From Xanthomonas sp. (GTDB taxonomy: Bacteria > Pseudomonadota > Gammaproteobacteria > Xanthomonadales > Xanthomonadaceae): a DNA stretch of 64,000 nucleotides. Below the pieces are notes generated by a model. That model ran no database searches and was not told the DNA's origin. It saw only the letters and a list, made by a program, of their open reading frames with translations. Within the stretch, counting starts at the first letter, position 1, and every line of letters begins with the position of its first letter. Shown piece after piece: positions 28,284 to 37,704 of this stretch. Where the stretch lies: contig NZ_JAFIWC010000018.1 of NCBI RefSeq assembly GCF_017163755.1, positions 1 through 64,000 on the forward strand, in the 5' to 3' direction. A program made the translations under genes and the position numbers.

Positions 28284-28312
28284 TTGGACTGCCGGGTACA
28301 GTAAAAAGTTCC
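28284..28312 (-). promoter_or_regulatory. Sigma-E-type promoter upstream of rpoH
   Basis: Read on the minus strand, GGAACTT (28312-28306) is a perfect match to the sigma-E -35 consensus, followed 17 bases later by TCCAA (28288-28284), a good -10. It ends 27 bases before the rpoH start. The layout is the same idea as in other gammaproteobacteria, where envelope stress via sigma-E raises RpoH. Confidence 0.7.
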
Positions 28313-28478
28313 TGCGTTCCATTGATAGAACGTTCGTGCTGGAATGAAGCGCACAGCAGCGATGACGTGGAACGACGGGAAGGGCGCGCAGGAAAGGCTT
28401 TGCAGCCGCAACGCTAGCACCGGTACCGCGAAATTTCCGTGCATGCGGCGCGCACCGGGCCGCGCCGGCGGGCGGGGT

Positions 28479-29210
28479 TCAGCCGGCGGCCAGCATCGCG
28501 TCCAGTTCCGCGCGCGGCGGCAGGCTCCAGTCGATCGGTGCCGCCCCGCGACGGTGCAGGTAGTCGTTGGCCGAGGAGAAATGCTTGCAGCCCAGGAAGC
28601 CGCGATGCGCGGACAGCGGCGAGGGGTGCGGCGCCTTCAGCACGCGGTGGCGGCGGGTGTCGATGACCTTGCCCTTGGCCTGGGCGTAGCTGCCCCACAG
28701 CAGGAACACCAAGCCTTCGCGCTCGCGGTTCAGGGTATCGACCACGTGGTCGGTGAAGCCTTCCCAGCCCTTGCCCTGGTGCGCGCCGGCGCGGCCTTCC
28801 TCGACCGTCAGCACCGCGTTGAGCAGCAGCACGCCGCGCTGCGCCCACGGCAGCAGGCAGCCATGGTCGGGACGGCGGATGCCCAGGTCGTCCTCGATTT
28901 CCTTGTAGATGTTCAGCAGCGACGGCGGCACCGGCACTCCCGGCAGCACCGAGAAGCACAGCCCGTGGGCCTGACCGTAGCCGTGGTAGGGGTCCTGGCC
29001 CAGGACCACCACCTTGACCTGCTCGAACGGGGTGGCGTCGAACGCGGCGAAGATCTGCCGCCCCGGCGGGAACACGCGCGCGCCGGCGGCCTTGCGCTGG
29101 CGCAGGAAGCCGGCCAGCTCGCGCATCTCCGGGCGCAGCAGCCAGTCGCCCACCCGCGCCTTCCACGAAGGTTCCAGCTGCACCCGGGTTTCTTCTTCTT
29201 CGCTACTCAT
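28479..29210 (-). CDS. ung: Uracil-DNA glycosylase, family 1
   Basis: Ung excises uracil from DNA by hydrolysing the glycosidic bond, the first step of base-excision repair. The 243-residue enzyme carries the water-activating motif GQDPYHG (71-77, catalytic D73) and the DNA-intercalation loop [11 protein letters not shown] (in APHPSPLSA). Uracil-pocket residues [10 protein letters not shown] are also present. Length and motifs are those of the E. coli-type family 1 enzyme. The start is the ATG at 29210. It lies 21 bases downstream of the two-receiver regulator gene on the same strand and 221 bases before rpoH, so it may be part of the ftsEX transcript. Confidence 0.96.
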   Translation of the reverse strand: MSSEEEETRVQLEPSWKARVGDWLLRPEMRELAGFLRQRKAAGARVFPPGRQIFAAFDATPFEQVKVVVLGQDPYHGYGQAHGLCFSVLPGVPVPPSLLNIYKEIEDDLGIRRPDHGCLLPWAQRGVLLLNAVLTVEEGRAGAHQGKGWEGFTDHVVDTLNREREGLVFLLWGSYAQAKGKVIDTRRHRVLKAPHPSPLSAHRGFLGCKHFSSANDYLHRRGAAPIDWSLPPRAELDAMLAAG

Positions 29211-29231
29211 ACGGTTAGGCGGTCGGATCAG

Positions 29232-30074
29232 TCAGAAGGTCACGGCGTTGTCGGCGAGCTTGGCCAGGCGCAGCTGGAACAGCACCTTGGTCACCAGCAG
29301 CCGCTCTTCGATCGGCTTTTGCACCAGGTCGTTGGCGCCGGCGCGCAGCAGCTCGGACTGGTTGTGCGGGTTGCTGTCGCCGGTCATCACCAGCACCGGC
29401 ATGCGCCGCTTGCCGTAGGCGAAGTCGATGCGGATGCGCTGCACCACGTCGCGGCCGTTGAGCTCGCCCTTCAGGGTGACGTCGGTCAGCACCAGGTCGA
29501 TGCGGCGGGTGGTGCGCCCGAGCGATTCGGCGGTGAGCAGCGCGAACGCGTCCTCGGCGGTCAGCACGTGCACCACCTGCAGTTCCTGGCGCTCGAGCAT
29601 GCGCTTGGTCGCCTCAGCCACCACGCGGCTGTCCTCGACGTAGAGGATGGTCGCGCCGGCCACCGGCTGCGGCTGCACGTAGCCGCGGATGAAGGTCGCC
29701 AGCGCCTCGTGGCCCAGCGCCTTGTCGAAATAGTCGGTGACGTATTCGGTGAAGCGGCGCTCGACCAGGTGCTGCTGCGCGTCGCCGGACACCACGATCA
29801 CCGGCACGTAGGCCTGCCCGGCCGCCTCGCGCACGCTGCGCGCCAGGGTCAGCCCGTCGCCGTCGGGCAGCGCCAGCGAGGTGGTGACCAGGTGCACCGG
29901 CCCGGCCTCCAGCGCCGCGCGCGCCTCGGCGATGCTGGAACAGCCGACCACCTCCACGTCCGGCAGTTCGCGCCGCAGCACGTCGGCGATCAGCTTGCGC
30001 ACCAGCTTGGACCCGTCCACGACCATCACCCGCGGGGCGTCGCTGATCAGATGCTTGAGCTCGTGCCGGGACAT
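29232..30074 (-). CDS. Response regulator with two receiver domains
   Basis: The 280-residue protein consists of two tandem receiver (REC) domains and no DNA-binding or enzymatic output domain. The first (about 12-130) is degenerate: the acidic pair is reduced to VVDG, and the phosphoacceptor aspartate is replaced by serine in TTSLALPDGDG. The second (about 140-275) looks active, with VEDS, the phosphoacceptor aspartate in LTDVTL, T in VMTGD, and lysine in QKPIEE. So it probably takes a phosphoryl group in REC2 and acts by protein interaction. It is 7 bases downstream of ftsX and 21 upstream of ung, an unusual position. The histidine kinase is not in the window. Confidence 0.9.
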   Translation of the reverse strand: MSRHELKHLISDAPRVMVVDGSKLVRKLIADVLRRELPDVEVVGCSSIAEARAALEAGPVHLVTTSLALPDGDGLTLARSVREAAGQAYVPVIVVSGDAQQHLVERRFTEYVTDYFDKALGHEALATFIRGYVQPQPVAGATILYVEDSRVVAEATKRMLERQELQVVHVLTAEDAFALLTAESLGRTTRRIDLVLTDVTLKGELNGRDVVQRIRIDFAYGKRRMPVLVMTGDSNPHNQSELLRAGANDLVQKPIEERLLVTKVLFQLRLAKLADNAVTF

Positions 30075-30081
30075 GCGCGCC

Positions 30082-31029
30082 TCAGGTGTCGGTCGGGCGG
30101 GTCTGGCGCAGGAAGTGGCCGGTCACCAGCCATGCCCCCAGCCAGCCGAGCAGCAAGGTGCCGAGCAGCACGAACGAGGCGTGCAGGGCATCCAGCCCGT
30201 GCAGCGCGAAACGGCTGCCGTAGCTGTCGGCCAGCGCCGCCAGCGGCGGCCCCAGCGCCAGCCCGGACACCGCGATCAGGCCCAGCGCCAGCGCGCCGGC
30301 GCCGAACCCGTACCACGCGCCCAGGTACAGGAACGGGCGGCGGATGAAGCCGTCGCTGGCGCCGAGCAGCTGCAGCACGCCGATCTCCTCGCGCCGCGAC
30401 TGGATGTCCAGGCGCACGGTGTTGCCGACCACCAGCACCGCGCCGGCGCCGAGCAGCGCCGACAGCACCTGCACCAGGCGCTCGCCGAAGCGCAGCCAGC
30501 CGTCCAGGCGCTTGCGCCACAGCGCGTCGTGCTGCACCAGGTCGGCCTGCGGCAGCGCGCTCAGCGACGCCGCCAGCGGCGCGTCGTCGGCCGCGGCCGG
30601 GGTGACGATCAGCAGCGTCGGCAGCGGGTTGTCCTCGAGCGCGCCCAGCGCCTCGCCCAGCCAGGCGCTGTCGCGCAGTTCGGCCATGCCCTGCTCGGGC
30701 GTACGCAGCGCCACCGCGGCCACGTCGGCGCGGCCGCGCAGGCTCTGCGCCAGCGCGGCGGCGCCGGCGGCGTCGATATCGGTCTTCAGGAACACGTTGA
30801 TGTCGCGCGACTGCTGCACGTTGCCGGCGAAATGCTTGAGGTTGTCCAGCGCGATCGACAGGCCCAGCGGAAGCGCCAGGGCCAGCGCCATCACCGCCAT
30901 CGTCAGCAGCGTCGCCCACGGCTTGCGCATCGCCCGGCCGAGGCTGTAGACGATGCTGTGCAGGTGATGGTCCCACCACACGGCCAGGCGCGAGGGCGCG
31001 GTCGCGCCGGCGGCGTTGCGTGCGCTCAT
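30082..31029 (-). CDS. ftsX: Cell-division ABC transporter permease FtsX
   Basis: FtsX is the membrane subunit of the FtsEX complex, which links divisome activity to peptidoglycan hydrolases. The 315-residue protein has the expected four membrane segments: one at about 38-60, then three near 170-310, with a large periplasmic loop (about 70-165) between the first and the second. The segment NTVRLDIQSRREEIGVLQLL near the third quarter is a family signature. It overlaps the last four bases of ftsE, a common translational coupling. Start ATG at 31029. No ftsY is in this run, unlike E. coli, where ftsY-ftsE-ftsX-rpoH occurs. Confidence 0.94.
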   Translation of the reverse strand: MSARNAAGATAPSRLAVWWDHHLHSIVYSLGRAMRKPWATLLTMAVMALALALPLGLSIALDNLKHFAGNVQQSRDINVFLKTDIDAAGAAALAQSLRGRADVAAVALRTPEQGMAELRDSAWLGEALGALEDNPLPTLLIVTPAAADDAPLAASLSALPQADLVQHDALWRKRLDGWLRFGERLVQVLSALLGAGAVLVVGNTVRLDIQSRREEIGVLQLLGASDGFIRRPFLYLGAWYGFGAGALALGLIAVSGLALGPPLAALADSYGSRFALHGLDALHASFVLLGTLLLGWLGAWLVTGHFLRQTRPTDT

Positions 31030-31712
31030 TCGGCCAGGTCCTGCGGCGAGATGTCGTCGACCAGGCGGCCGTGGTCCAGCACCAGCACGCGCTTGCGCAT
31101 CTGCTTGAGCAGCGCCAGATCGTGGCTGACCACCAGCACGCTGGTGCCGCGCGCGGGCATCTCCGCGAACAGTTGCATGATCTCCGCGGCCAGGGTCGGA
31201 TCGAGGTTGCCGGTGGGTTCGTCGGCCACCAGCAGCCGCGGCTCGCCGACCATCGCCCGGGCGATGCCCACGCGCTGCTGCTCGCCGGCCGACAGCTGCG
31301 ACGGCAGCGCCTTCTCGCGATGGCCCAGGCCCATGCGTTCGAGCACCGAGCGCACCCGCTTGCCGATCTCGGCGCGGCGGGTGCCGCGCAGGATCAGCGG
31401 CAGCGCCACGTTCTCGGCGATGCTGCGGTCCATCAGCAGGCGGTGCTCCTGGTGCACCGCGCCGACCTCGCGCCGGTGCAGCGGCACGCGGCGCCCGCGC
31501 ACCTTCAGCAGGTTGCGGTCGGCGAACAGCACCGCGCCGCGGCTGGGCCGCTCGCTGAGATGGATCAGCTTGAGCAAGGTGCTCTTGCCCGCCCCGGAGT
31601 GGCCGGTGACGAACAGCATCTCGCCCTCCTCCACCTGGAAGCTGACGTCCACCAGCGCCTCGTGGCCGCCGGCGTACTGTTTGCTGACATTGTCGAACCG
31701 CAGGACGCTCAT
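31026..31712 (-). CDS. ftsE: Cell-division ATP-binding protein FtsE
   Basis: FtsE is the ATPase of the FtsEX divisome complex. The 228-residue protein has all ABC motifs: Walker A GHSGAGKST (37-45), a Q-loop, the ABC signature LSAGEQQRVGIARA, Walker B LLVADEPTGNLD with the catalytic glutamate, and the switch histidine in VVSHD. The start ATG is at 31712 (MSVLRFDNVSKQY). Its stop overlaps the ftsX start by four bases, so the subunits are likely made in equal amounts. It lies 70 bases after rhlB on the same strand. Confidence 0.96.
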   Translation of the reverse strand: MSVLRFDNVSKQYAGGHEALVDVSFQVEEGEMLFVTGHSGAGKSTLLKLIHLSERPSRGAVLFADRNLLKVRGRRVPLHRREVGAVHQEHRLLMDRSIAENVALPLILRGTRRAEIGKRVRSVLERMGLGHREKALPSQLSAGEQQRVGIARAMVGEPRLLVADEPTGNLDPTLAAEIMQLFAEMPARGTSVLVVSHDLALLKQMRKRVLVLDHGRLVDDISPQDLAE

Positions 31713-31782
31713 CCGGCGATTATGCCGGAGCGCCCCGGGTTTTCGTCCACCGTGCGCGGCCCGCGGGCGGTGGACGAGCGGT

Positions 31783-33582
31783 TCAGGAGCTGGAGACCAG
31801 CGAACGCAGCTTGCGGCCCAGGCGGGTCAGGAACGAATCGTTGCCGCCCTGCGACGCCGACCGCTCGGCCTGGCGCGCCTTGATCGGCGTGGCCGGCACC
31901 TGCACCGGCTTGGCCTGCGCAGCGGCGCCGGCGGCGCCATTGGCGCCGCTCGGGCCGGCCGTGCCGTTCGCGTTCGCGCCCTCGGCGCCTTCCAGCGGGC
32001 GACCGGCGCGACGGCGCCGGCGCTTGCGCGGCGGACGCTCGCCTTCGGCCGCCGGCGAAGCCTCGGCGGCCACGCGCGCCGGCTTCGGCGCCTGCGCCTT
32101 CGGCTCCGGTGCGGAGCTGGCCGCGACCGCATCGGCGGGCACCGCCGCGACCGCGGCCGGGTCGCCTTCCGGACGCGGCTTGCGCGCGCGCCGCGGTTCG
32201 TCGCTGCGGCGTTCGCCGCGCGGGCCGGCGCCGCTGCGCGCGCCTGCCGGGCCGCCGGGCTTGCCGCGGCCGCCGCCGCGACGCTGCTCGTCGGCCTCGC
32301 GCTGCGCGCGCGCCTCGCGGAAGATGTCGCCGATGCTCTCGTCGGCGTCGGCATCCACGTCCGCCTCGGCCTGGCCTTCGACCACGGCGCGCGGCGCGCG
32401 CGGCAGCGCGGTCAGCAGTTCGGCGGTGACCGGCTCGACCGGGATCTTCTGCTCGATGTAGGCCTCGATGTCCGGCAGGCTCATCGCGTAGCGCTCGCAG
32501 GCGAAGCTGATCGCGTCGCCTTCCTCGCCCAGCCGCGCGGTGCGGCCGATGCGGTGCACATAGTCCTCGGCGTCGAACGGCAGGTCGTAGTTGTAGACGT
32601 ACTTGACCCCGTCGATGTGCAGGCCGCGCGCGGCCACGTCGGTGGCCACCAGGATCTCCAGCTGGCCCTTCTGGAAGCGGTTGAGCAGGGTCTCGCGCTT
32701 CTTCTGCGGCACGTCGCCGGACAGCACGCCCACGCGGTAGCCGTGGCGCTCGAGCGAGCGCGCCACGCGCTCGACGAAGGCCTTGGTGTTGACGAACACC
32801 ATCGTGCGCGCGCCCTCGCTGCGCGACAGCAGGCCCAGCAGCAGGGTCAGCTTCTCCTCGTCGGAGGGGAAGTAGATGCGCTGGCGCACGCGCGCGGCGG
32901 TGATGCTCTCGGTTTCGACCACGAGCTTTTCCGGCTCGTTCATGTGCTCGTAGGCCAGCTCCAGCACGCGGTGGCTGAGCGTGGCCGAAAACAGCAGGGT
33001 CTGGCGGGTACCGCGTTCGGGCATGCGCCGCAGCAGGAAGCGGATGTCCTTGATGAAGCCCAGGTCGAACATGCGGTCGGCTTCGTCGAGCACGCAGATC
33101 TCGCAGGCGTGCAGCGAGACGACCTTGTGCTGCTTGACGTAGTCGATCAGCCGGCCCGGGGTGGCGATGATCACGTCCACGCCCTGCTGCAGCAGCTCGC
33201 GCTGCTTGTCGTAGTCCACGCCGCCGTAGACCAGCGCGAAGCGCAGGCCCAGGTCGGCGCCGAACTTGACCGCGTCCTTGTGGATCTGGATCGCCAGTTC
33301 GCGGGTCGGCGCCAGGATCAGCGCGCGCGGGTCCTCGGCCTTGCGGTCGGCCAGCGCCGGGCGGCTGAGCAGGCGGTTCATCACCGTCACCAGGAACGCC
33401 AGGGTCTTGCCGGTACCGGTCTGGGCCTGGCCGGCCACGTCGCGGCCCGGCAGGGCCACCGGCAGGGTCAGCGCCTGGATCGGGGTGCAGCGGGTGAAGC
33501 CGGCGCTCTCCAGCCCGGACAGCAGCGCCGGTTGCAGGTCGAACGCGGAAAAAGTCACATCGGTCAGCGGTTTGTCGCTCAT
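31783..33582 (-). CDS. rhlB: ATP-dependent RNA helicase RhlB with long basic tail
   Basis: RhlB is a DEAD-box RNA helicase that, in E. coli, works with RNase E and PNPase to unwind RNA. The 599-residue protein has the full core: Q-motif with F and [13 protein letters not shown], Walker A AQTGTGKT (53-60), DEAD box [13 protein letters not shown], and the late motifs [13 protein letters not shown] and [10 protein letters not shown]. After about residue 410 comes a tail of some 190 residues, basic and Ala/Pro-rich, with clusters of Arg ([10 protein letters not shown]), as in other Xanthomonas RhlB. The start may be at either of two adjacent ATGs (33582 or 33585). It is divergent from trxA-rho, as in E. 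coli. Confidence 0.95.
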   Translation of the reverse strand: MSDKPLTDVTFSAFDLQPALLSGLESAGFTRCTPIQALTLPVALPGRDVAGQAQTGTGKTLAFLVTVMNRLLSRPALADRKAEDPRALILAPTRELAIQIHKDAVKFGADLGLRFALVYGGVDYDKQRELLQQGVDVIIATPGRLIDYVKQHKVVSLHACEICVLDEADRMFDLGFIKDIRFLLRRMPERGTRQTLLFSATLSHRVLELAYEHMNEPEKLVVETESITAARVRQRIYFPSDEEKLTLLLGLLSRSEGARTMVFVNTKAFVERVARSLERHGYRVGVLSGDVPQKKRETLLNRFQKGQLEILVATDVAARGLHIDGVKYVYNYDLPFDAEDYVHRIGRTARLGEEGDAISFACERYAMSLPDIEAYIEQKIPVEPVTAELLTALPRAPRAVVEGQAEADVDADADESIGDIFREARAQREADEQRRGGGRGKPGGPAGARSGAGPRGERRSDEPRRARKPRPEGDPAAVAAVPADAVAASSAPEPKAQAPKPARVAAEASPAAEGERPPRKRRRRRAGRPLEGAEGANANGTAGPSGANGAAGAAAQAKPVQVPATPIKARQAERSASQGGNDSFLTRLGRKLRSLVSSS

Positions 33583-33781
33583 CATTCCATCTTCGTGAGG
33601 CCACCTCGCCCGAAGCGTAGGTCGCGGCTTGCATCGTCCCCGGCAGCGTCGCACACTGACAACTTCTATGCCGGGTCGCGCGACAGGGGGAATCCCTTGA
33701 TTTCGCCGCGCAATGCCCCAGTTTACCGCAATGCGGCGGCCACCCGGTCCGGCTGGTCGCATTGCCCCAGGAGATCTCCAA

Positions 33782-34123
33782 GTGAACGATAAGGTTGTAC
33801 ACGTCGGCGACGCCGATTTCGATACCGCCGTGCTGCAGTCCGGCGAGCCGGTACTGGTGGACTTCTGGGCGGAATGGTGCGTCCCGTGCAAGATGATCGC
33901 CCCGGTGCTGGACGATCTGGCCGACACCTACGACGGCAAGCTGAAGGTCGCCAAGGTCAACGTCGACGAGAACCGCGCCACCGCGATCAAGTACCACGTG
34001 CGCTCGATCCCGATGCTGCTGCTGTTCAAGGACGGCCAGGTCCAGGCCACCCAGATCGGCGCGGTCGGCAAGGGCCAGCTGACCCAGATGATCGACAAGA
34101 CCCTGGGCGGTGCCGCCGCCTGA
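33782..34123 (+). CDS. trxA: Thioredoxin with WCVPC active site
   Basis: The 113-residue protein is a thioredoxin, a cytosolic dithiol reductant of ribonucleotide reductase, PAPS reductase and peroxiredoxins. It has the thioredoxin fold sequence: [18 protein letters not shown], the cis-proline in [12 protein letters not shown], and the C-terminal glycine. The active site reads W-C33-V34-P35-C36, where the canonical motif is WCGPC; valine in place of glycine may shift redox potential. The start is a GTG at 33782 ([10 protein letters not shown], encoded as methionine). Rho follows 248 bases on. The trxA-rho order and divergence from rhlB are conserved across gammaproteobacteria. Confidence 0.94.
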   Translation: MNDKVVHVGDADFDTAVLQSGEPVLVDFWAEWCVPCKMIAPVLDDLADTYDGKLKVAKVNVDENRATAIKYHVRSIPMLLLFKDGQVQATQIGAVGKGQLTQMIDKTLGGAAA

Positions 34124-34371
34124 GGCGGCGCCTACCGCCTTCGCCCGCCGGCGGCCGTCGCCGTGGCGGGCGCCGACCGGCGCCAGGCATGGCGCTGGCG
34201 GCTGAATCGCCTGCGGCGGCGGCGCTTGCCGTCGCCACGCGGCGGTGATAGTGTCAGCCCATCCGGTGGCATTCGCGCACCGCACCCCCTCTGGAAGATT
34301 CTCTTCTAGACCCCTTCCCAACCCGTTTGCCCCCACGCTGGGCGCTCGCACTCATAGCGAGGAATCACCAC

Positions 34372-36225
34372 TTGTCCGATAACACCACTACCGAACCCGG
34401 GAGCGTCGACGCCCCCGCCGAGAAGCGCGCGCGCAAGCCGCGCGTCAGCAAAGCCGCGTCCGGCGCCGAAGGCGGTGCCGACCACGGCGCGCCCGCGCAG
34501 CCGAACCTGCCGCTGAACCCGGCGCCCGCCCACCAAGCCGAGGCGCCCCGTCCCGCTCCGCAGGAACGCCAGGAACACGCCGCGCCACAGGAACACGCGC
34601 AGGCCTCGTCCTCGTCCCAGCAGCCCCAGTCCGCTCCCGCCTCCGGCGGCGATGCCCAGGGCCAGGGCGGCGGCAACGGCAACCAGAACGACGGCGGCGA
34701 ATCGCGCGAAGGCGGCAATGCGCGCTTCAACAACCAGAATCCGCAGAACCAGAACAATCCGCAGAACAACCAGAACAATCAGCAGGGCAATCGCCGCGAC
34801 CGCTTCCGCAATCGCCGCGATCGCGGCGGTGGTGGTGGTGGCGGTGGCGGTGGCAATGGCGGTGGCCGCGAGCGCTACCCGGACAACGGCCTGCCCAACG
34901 ACACCGGCGCCAACGAAGTGTTCGTGCCGCGCCCGCACGCCAACGTGCCCGAAGGCTTCCCGATCTACTCGCTGAGCGACCTGAAGCGGATGCCGGCGCA
35001 GAAGCTGCTGGACATCGCCGAGCAGCTCAACATCCAGGACGGCGTGGCCCGCGCACGCAAGCAGGACGTGATCTTCGCGCTGCTGAAGGTGCTGACCCGC
35101 CACGGCGAAGGCGTCGCCGCCGACGGCGTGCTGGAGATCCTGCCCGACGGCTTCGGCTTCCTGCGCGCGGCCGAGGCCAGCTACCTGGCCGGCCCGGACG
35201 ACACCTACATCTCGCCCAGCCAGATCCGCCGCTTCAACCTGCGCACCGGCGACCACCTGTCCGGCCGCATCCGCTTCCCGAAGGACGGCGAACGCTACTT
35301 CGCGCTGTCGATCGTCGACACGATCAACGGCGAGCCGCTGGAAGCGAGCAAGAACAAGGTGCTGTTCGAGAACCTGACCGCGCTGTTCCCGCGCAAGCGC
35401 TTCACCCTGGAGCGCGGCAACGGCTCGTCGGAAGACATCTCCGGCCGCATCCTCGACCTGATGGCGCCGCAGGGCAAGGGCCAGCGCGCGCTGATCGTGT
35501 CCCCGCCCAAGGCCGGCAAGACCATGCTGATGCAGCAGGTGGCCACCGCGATCACCACCAACCACCCCGACGTGCACATGATCGTGCTGCTGATCGACGA
35601 GCGGCCGGAAGAAGTGACCGAAATGCAGCGCACCGTGCGCGGCGAGGTCATCTCCTCCACGTTCGACGAGCCGGCCGCGCGCCACGTGCAGGTCGCCGAG
35701 ATGGTGATCGAGCGCGCCAAGCGCCTGGTGGAACACAAGAAGGACGTGGTGATCCTGCTCGACTCGATCACCCGCCTGGCCCGCGCCTACAACAACGTGG
35801 TGCCGTCCTCCGGCAAGGTGCTCAGCGGCGGCGTCGACGCCAACGCGCTGCACCGCCCGAAGCGCTTCTTCGGCGCGGCGCGCAACGTCGAGGAAGGCGG
35901 CTCGCTGACCATCATCGCCACCGCGCTGGTGGAGACCGGCAGCAAGATGGACGAGGTGATCTACGAGGAGTTCAAGGGCACCGGCAACAGCGAAGTGCAC
36001 CTGAACCGCCGTATCGCCGAAAAGCGCGTGTACCCGGCGATCGACATCAACCGTTCCGGCACCCGCCGCGAAGACCTGCTGATCGAGCCGGAGCTGCTGC
36101 AGAAGATCTGGATCCTGCGCAAGCTGCTGCATCCGATGGACGAGATCGCGGCGATGGAATTCCTGCTGGACAAGATGAAGAACACCAAGTCCAACGACGA
36201 GTTCTTCGGTTCGATGAAGCGCTGA
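34372..36225 (+). CDS. rho: Transcription termination factor Rho with large disordered insertion
   Basis: Rho is the RNA-dependent ATPase that terminates transcription. The 617-residue protein has a normal core from about residue 198 ([20 protein letters not shown]; cold-shock-like RNA-binding domain; Walker [36 protein letters not shown]). The first 197 residues are a disordered extension missing in E. coli Rho (419 aa): Lys/Ala/Pro-rich, then an Asn/Gln-rich patch (about 119-140), then Arg/Gly-rich [11 protein letters not shown] (about 141-168). The start is a TTG at 34372, with GAGGA 8 bases upstream; the ATG-like start 15 codons earlier has no ribosome site. A strong terminator follows at 36249. 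Confidence 0.93.
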   Translation: MSDNTTTEPGSVDAPAEKRARKPRVSKAASGAEGGADHGAPAQPNLPLNPAPAHQAEAPRPAPQERQEHAAPQEHAQASSSSQQPQSAPASGGDAQGQGGGNGNQNDGGESREGGNARFNNQNPQNQNNPQNNQNNQQGNRRDRFRNRRDRGGGGGGGGGGNGGGRERYPDNGLPNDTGANEVFVPRPHANVPEGFPIYSLSDLKRMPAQKLLDIAEQLNIQDGVARARKQDVIFALLKVLTRHGEGVAADGVLEILPDGFGFLRAAEASYLAGPDDTYISPSQIRRFNLRTGDHLSGRIRFPKDGERYFALSIVDTINGEPLEASKNKVLFENLTALFPRKRFTLERGNGSSEDISGRILDLMAPQGKGQRALIVSPPKAGKTMLMQQVATAITTNHPDVHMIVLLIDERPEEVTEMQRTVRGEVISSTFDEPAARHVQVAEMVIERAKRLVEHKKDVVILLDSITRLARAYNNVVPSSGKVLSGGVDANALHRPKRFFGAARNVEEGGSLTIIATALVETGSKMDEVIYEEFKGTGNSEVHLNRRIAEKRVYPAIDINRSGTRREDLLIEPELLQKIWILRKLLHPMDEIAAMEFLLDKMKNTKSNDEFFGSMKR

Positions 36226-36248
36226 GTCCGGCGCGGCCTCGAACGCGA

Positions 36249-36274
36249 AACGCCCCGCTTCGGCGGGGCGTTTT
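36249..36274 (+). terminator. Rho-independent terminator after rho
   Basis: A 10-base perfect stem (36249-36258 with 36263-36272) closed by a stable TTCG tetraloop is followed by TTTTCGTTT. This is a textbook intrinsic terminator 23 bases after the rho stop, and ends the trxA-rho unit before the convergent fosA gene. Confidence 0.93.
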
Positions 36275-36324
36275 CGTTTGCGCGCCCTGGCGGGCGACGC
36301 CGTGGCGGCATGCCCGCGCGAGGC

Positions 36325-36741
36325 TCAATCCGGATACAAGCGCATGCCCGCATAGGGCTGAAGCCGGCATTGCGCCAGGCGCGAGGCCAGATCGCCGACA
36401 TGCGCTTCCAGCCGGTGGCCGTCGGGGTCGAGGAAGTAGAACGAATCGCCTTCGCTGCGGTTGCGCTGCCATTCCACCACCGCCTGCGCGCGCAGCCGCT
36501 CGACGAAGCCGGCGAACGCGTGCTGCGCGATGGAGAACGCATAGTGGGTGTAGCCGGCCGCCGGGCGCGGCCGTTCTGGCGCAGCCGCCACGGCCAGGCA
36601 CAGCCACAACGGCCCGCATTCCAGGTAGGCGCCGTTGTCCCAGCGCGCGGCCAGGCGCATTTCCAGCAGGTCGCGGTAGAAGCCCAGGCTCCGCTCCAGG
36701 TCGGCGACCGCCAGCGTCAGATGGCTCAGGCCGGCAAGCAC
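36325..36741 (-). CDS. fosA: Fosfomycin glutathione transferase FosA-like
   Basis: FosA inactivates fosfomycin by adding glutathione, using Mn2+ and K+. The 138-residue protein is a VOC-fold enzyme that aligns well with Fos[16 protein letters not shown] at the N-terminus gives metal ligand H7, THYAF gives H66, and the third ligand is E112 in [10 protein letters not shown]. The family sequences [16 protein letters not shown] and [10 protein letters not shown] are present. One position differs: the residue before NRSEG that is lysine in characterised FosA is here WQR, so glutamine appears where Lys90 is expected. Activity is therefore probable but not assured. It is encoded convergently to rho, 8 bases after the TonB-C-domain gene on the same strand. 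Confidence 0.87.
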   Translation of the reverse strand: MLAGLSHLTLAVADLERSLGFYRDLLEMRLAARWDNGAYLECGPLWLCLAVAAAPERPRPAAGYTHYAFSIAQHAFAGFVERLRAQAVVEWQRNRSEGDSFYFLDPDGHRLEAHVGDLASRLAQCRLQPYAGMRLYPD

Positions 36742-36748
36742 CGGGCGA

Positions 36749-37639
36749 CTAGCCGCCTTCCAGCGCAGTCAGCAGCCGCGGGCCGGCCTTGCGCCCGGCC
36801 ATGTACACGCCGCCGCCGGGCAGCGCATCGGGCGAGAACTGCGCGCGGTCCTGCGGGATGGGCCACGGCGCCGGTTGCCGCGGCCCGGGCACGTAGCTGA
36901 CCCAGCGGCCGTAGTCGTCGGGATTGCCTTCGTTGGGATTGCCCTGAAGCGTGTAGCTCACCGGCACGCGCACGATCCAATACGGCTCGGCGGCCGCCTC
37001 GCCTTGCGTGGGCGGGCGGAACGTCCACTTCCGGGCCGCCGCCAACGCGCTCTTGGCGAAGATGTCGCGCAGCCGCCTCATGTCGTTCTCCGACGCCACC
37101 ACCTGCAGGTTGACCTGCTCGGCGAAGGCCTGCTCGGGCTTGCCGTCGCGTCCGACCTTGACGACCAGGTAGACCATGCCGCCGGCGCCGGCGCGGAACG
37201 CCGCTTCGGGGTAGGCCGGCGGGCGCATCTGCAGCATGCCCACCGCGGCCGGGTCGCGTTCGTCGTAGGTGTCGAAGCTGACGTTGCGGATGGCGATCTG
37301 GTAGCTGTCGCCCTCCTGGCGCTTGGCCACCACGCGCACGCTCATCGGCGCACGCGCGGCCACCGGCTTGCCATCGCGGGTGGCCGGCTCGAACGTCCAT
37401 TGCAGCGCCGAGCTGCGCACGAAATCCACGACGCCGGACGGCAGCCTGTCCTCCTTGTCCAGGACCACACGGCTGACCGAGCCGTCCGCCTCGATATCGA
37501 CCTTGCCCTGCAGCAGCAGGCTGCTTTCGATCTGCTTGCGCACCGCGCCCGGTCCTGCGGCAAACGCGCTGCCGGCGAACAACGCCAGCGCCAGCAACAG
37601 CCATCCGCGCAGCGCCATACCCTGCATGTTCCCTTGCAT
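36749..37639 (-). CDS. Periplasmic protein with TonB C-terminal-like domain
   Basis: The 296-residue protein begins with a signal peptide ([19 protein letters not shown]), then a first TonB-C-like domain (about 34-110) and a second one (about 136-232) containing [19 protein letters not shown], the hallmark PxYPxxAxxxGxxGxV of TonB C-terminal domains. The proline-rich spacer of TonB is absent, so it probably does not energise outer-membrane receptors by itself. The start at 37639 has AAGGA 7 bases upstream; the two ATGs just after (37627, 37618) are alternatives. It lies 65 bases downstream of aceK on the same strand and 8 upstream of fosA. The role is unknown. Confidence 0.8.
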   Translation of the reverse strand: MQGNMQGMALRGWLLLALALFAGSAFAAGPGAVRKQIESSLLLQGKVDIEADGSVSRVVLDKEDRLPSGVVDFVRSSALQWTFEPATRDGKPVAARAPMSVRVVAKRQEGDSYQIAIRNVSFDTYDERDPAAVGMLQMRPPAYPEAAFRAGAGGMVYLVVKVGRDGKPEQAFAEQVNLQVVASENDMRRLRDIFAKSALAAARKWTFRPPTQGEAAAEPYWIVRVPVSYTLQGNPNEGNPDDYGRWVSYVPGPRQPAPWPIPQDRAQFSPDALPGGGVYMAGRKAGPRLLTALEGG

Positions 37640-37704
37640 CCGTCATTCCTTCGCGAGAGGTTGGTAGGCGCCGATTACAGCGCAGCGGCGCGCCGCAGCG
37701 CAAG

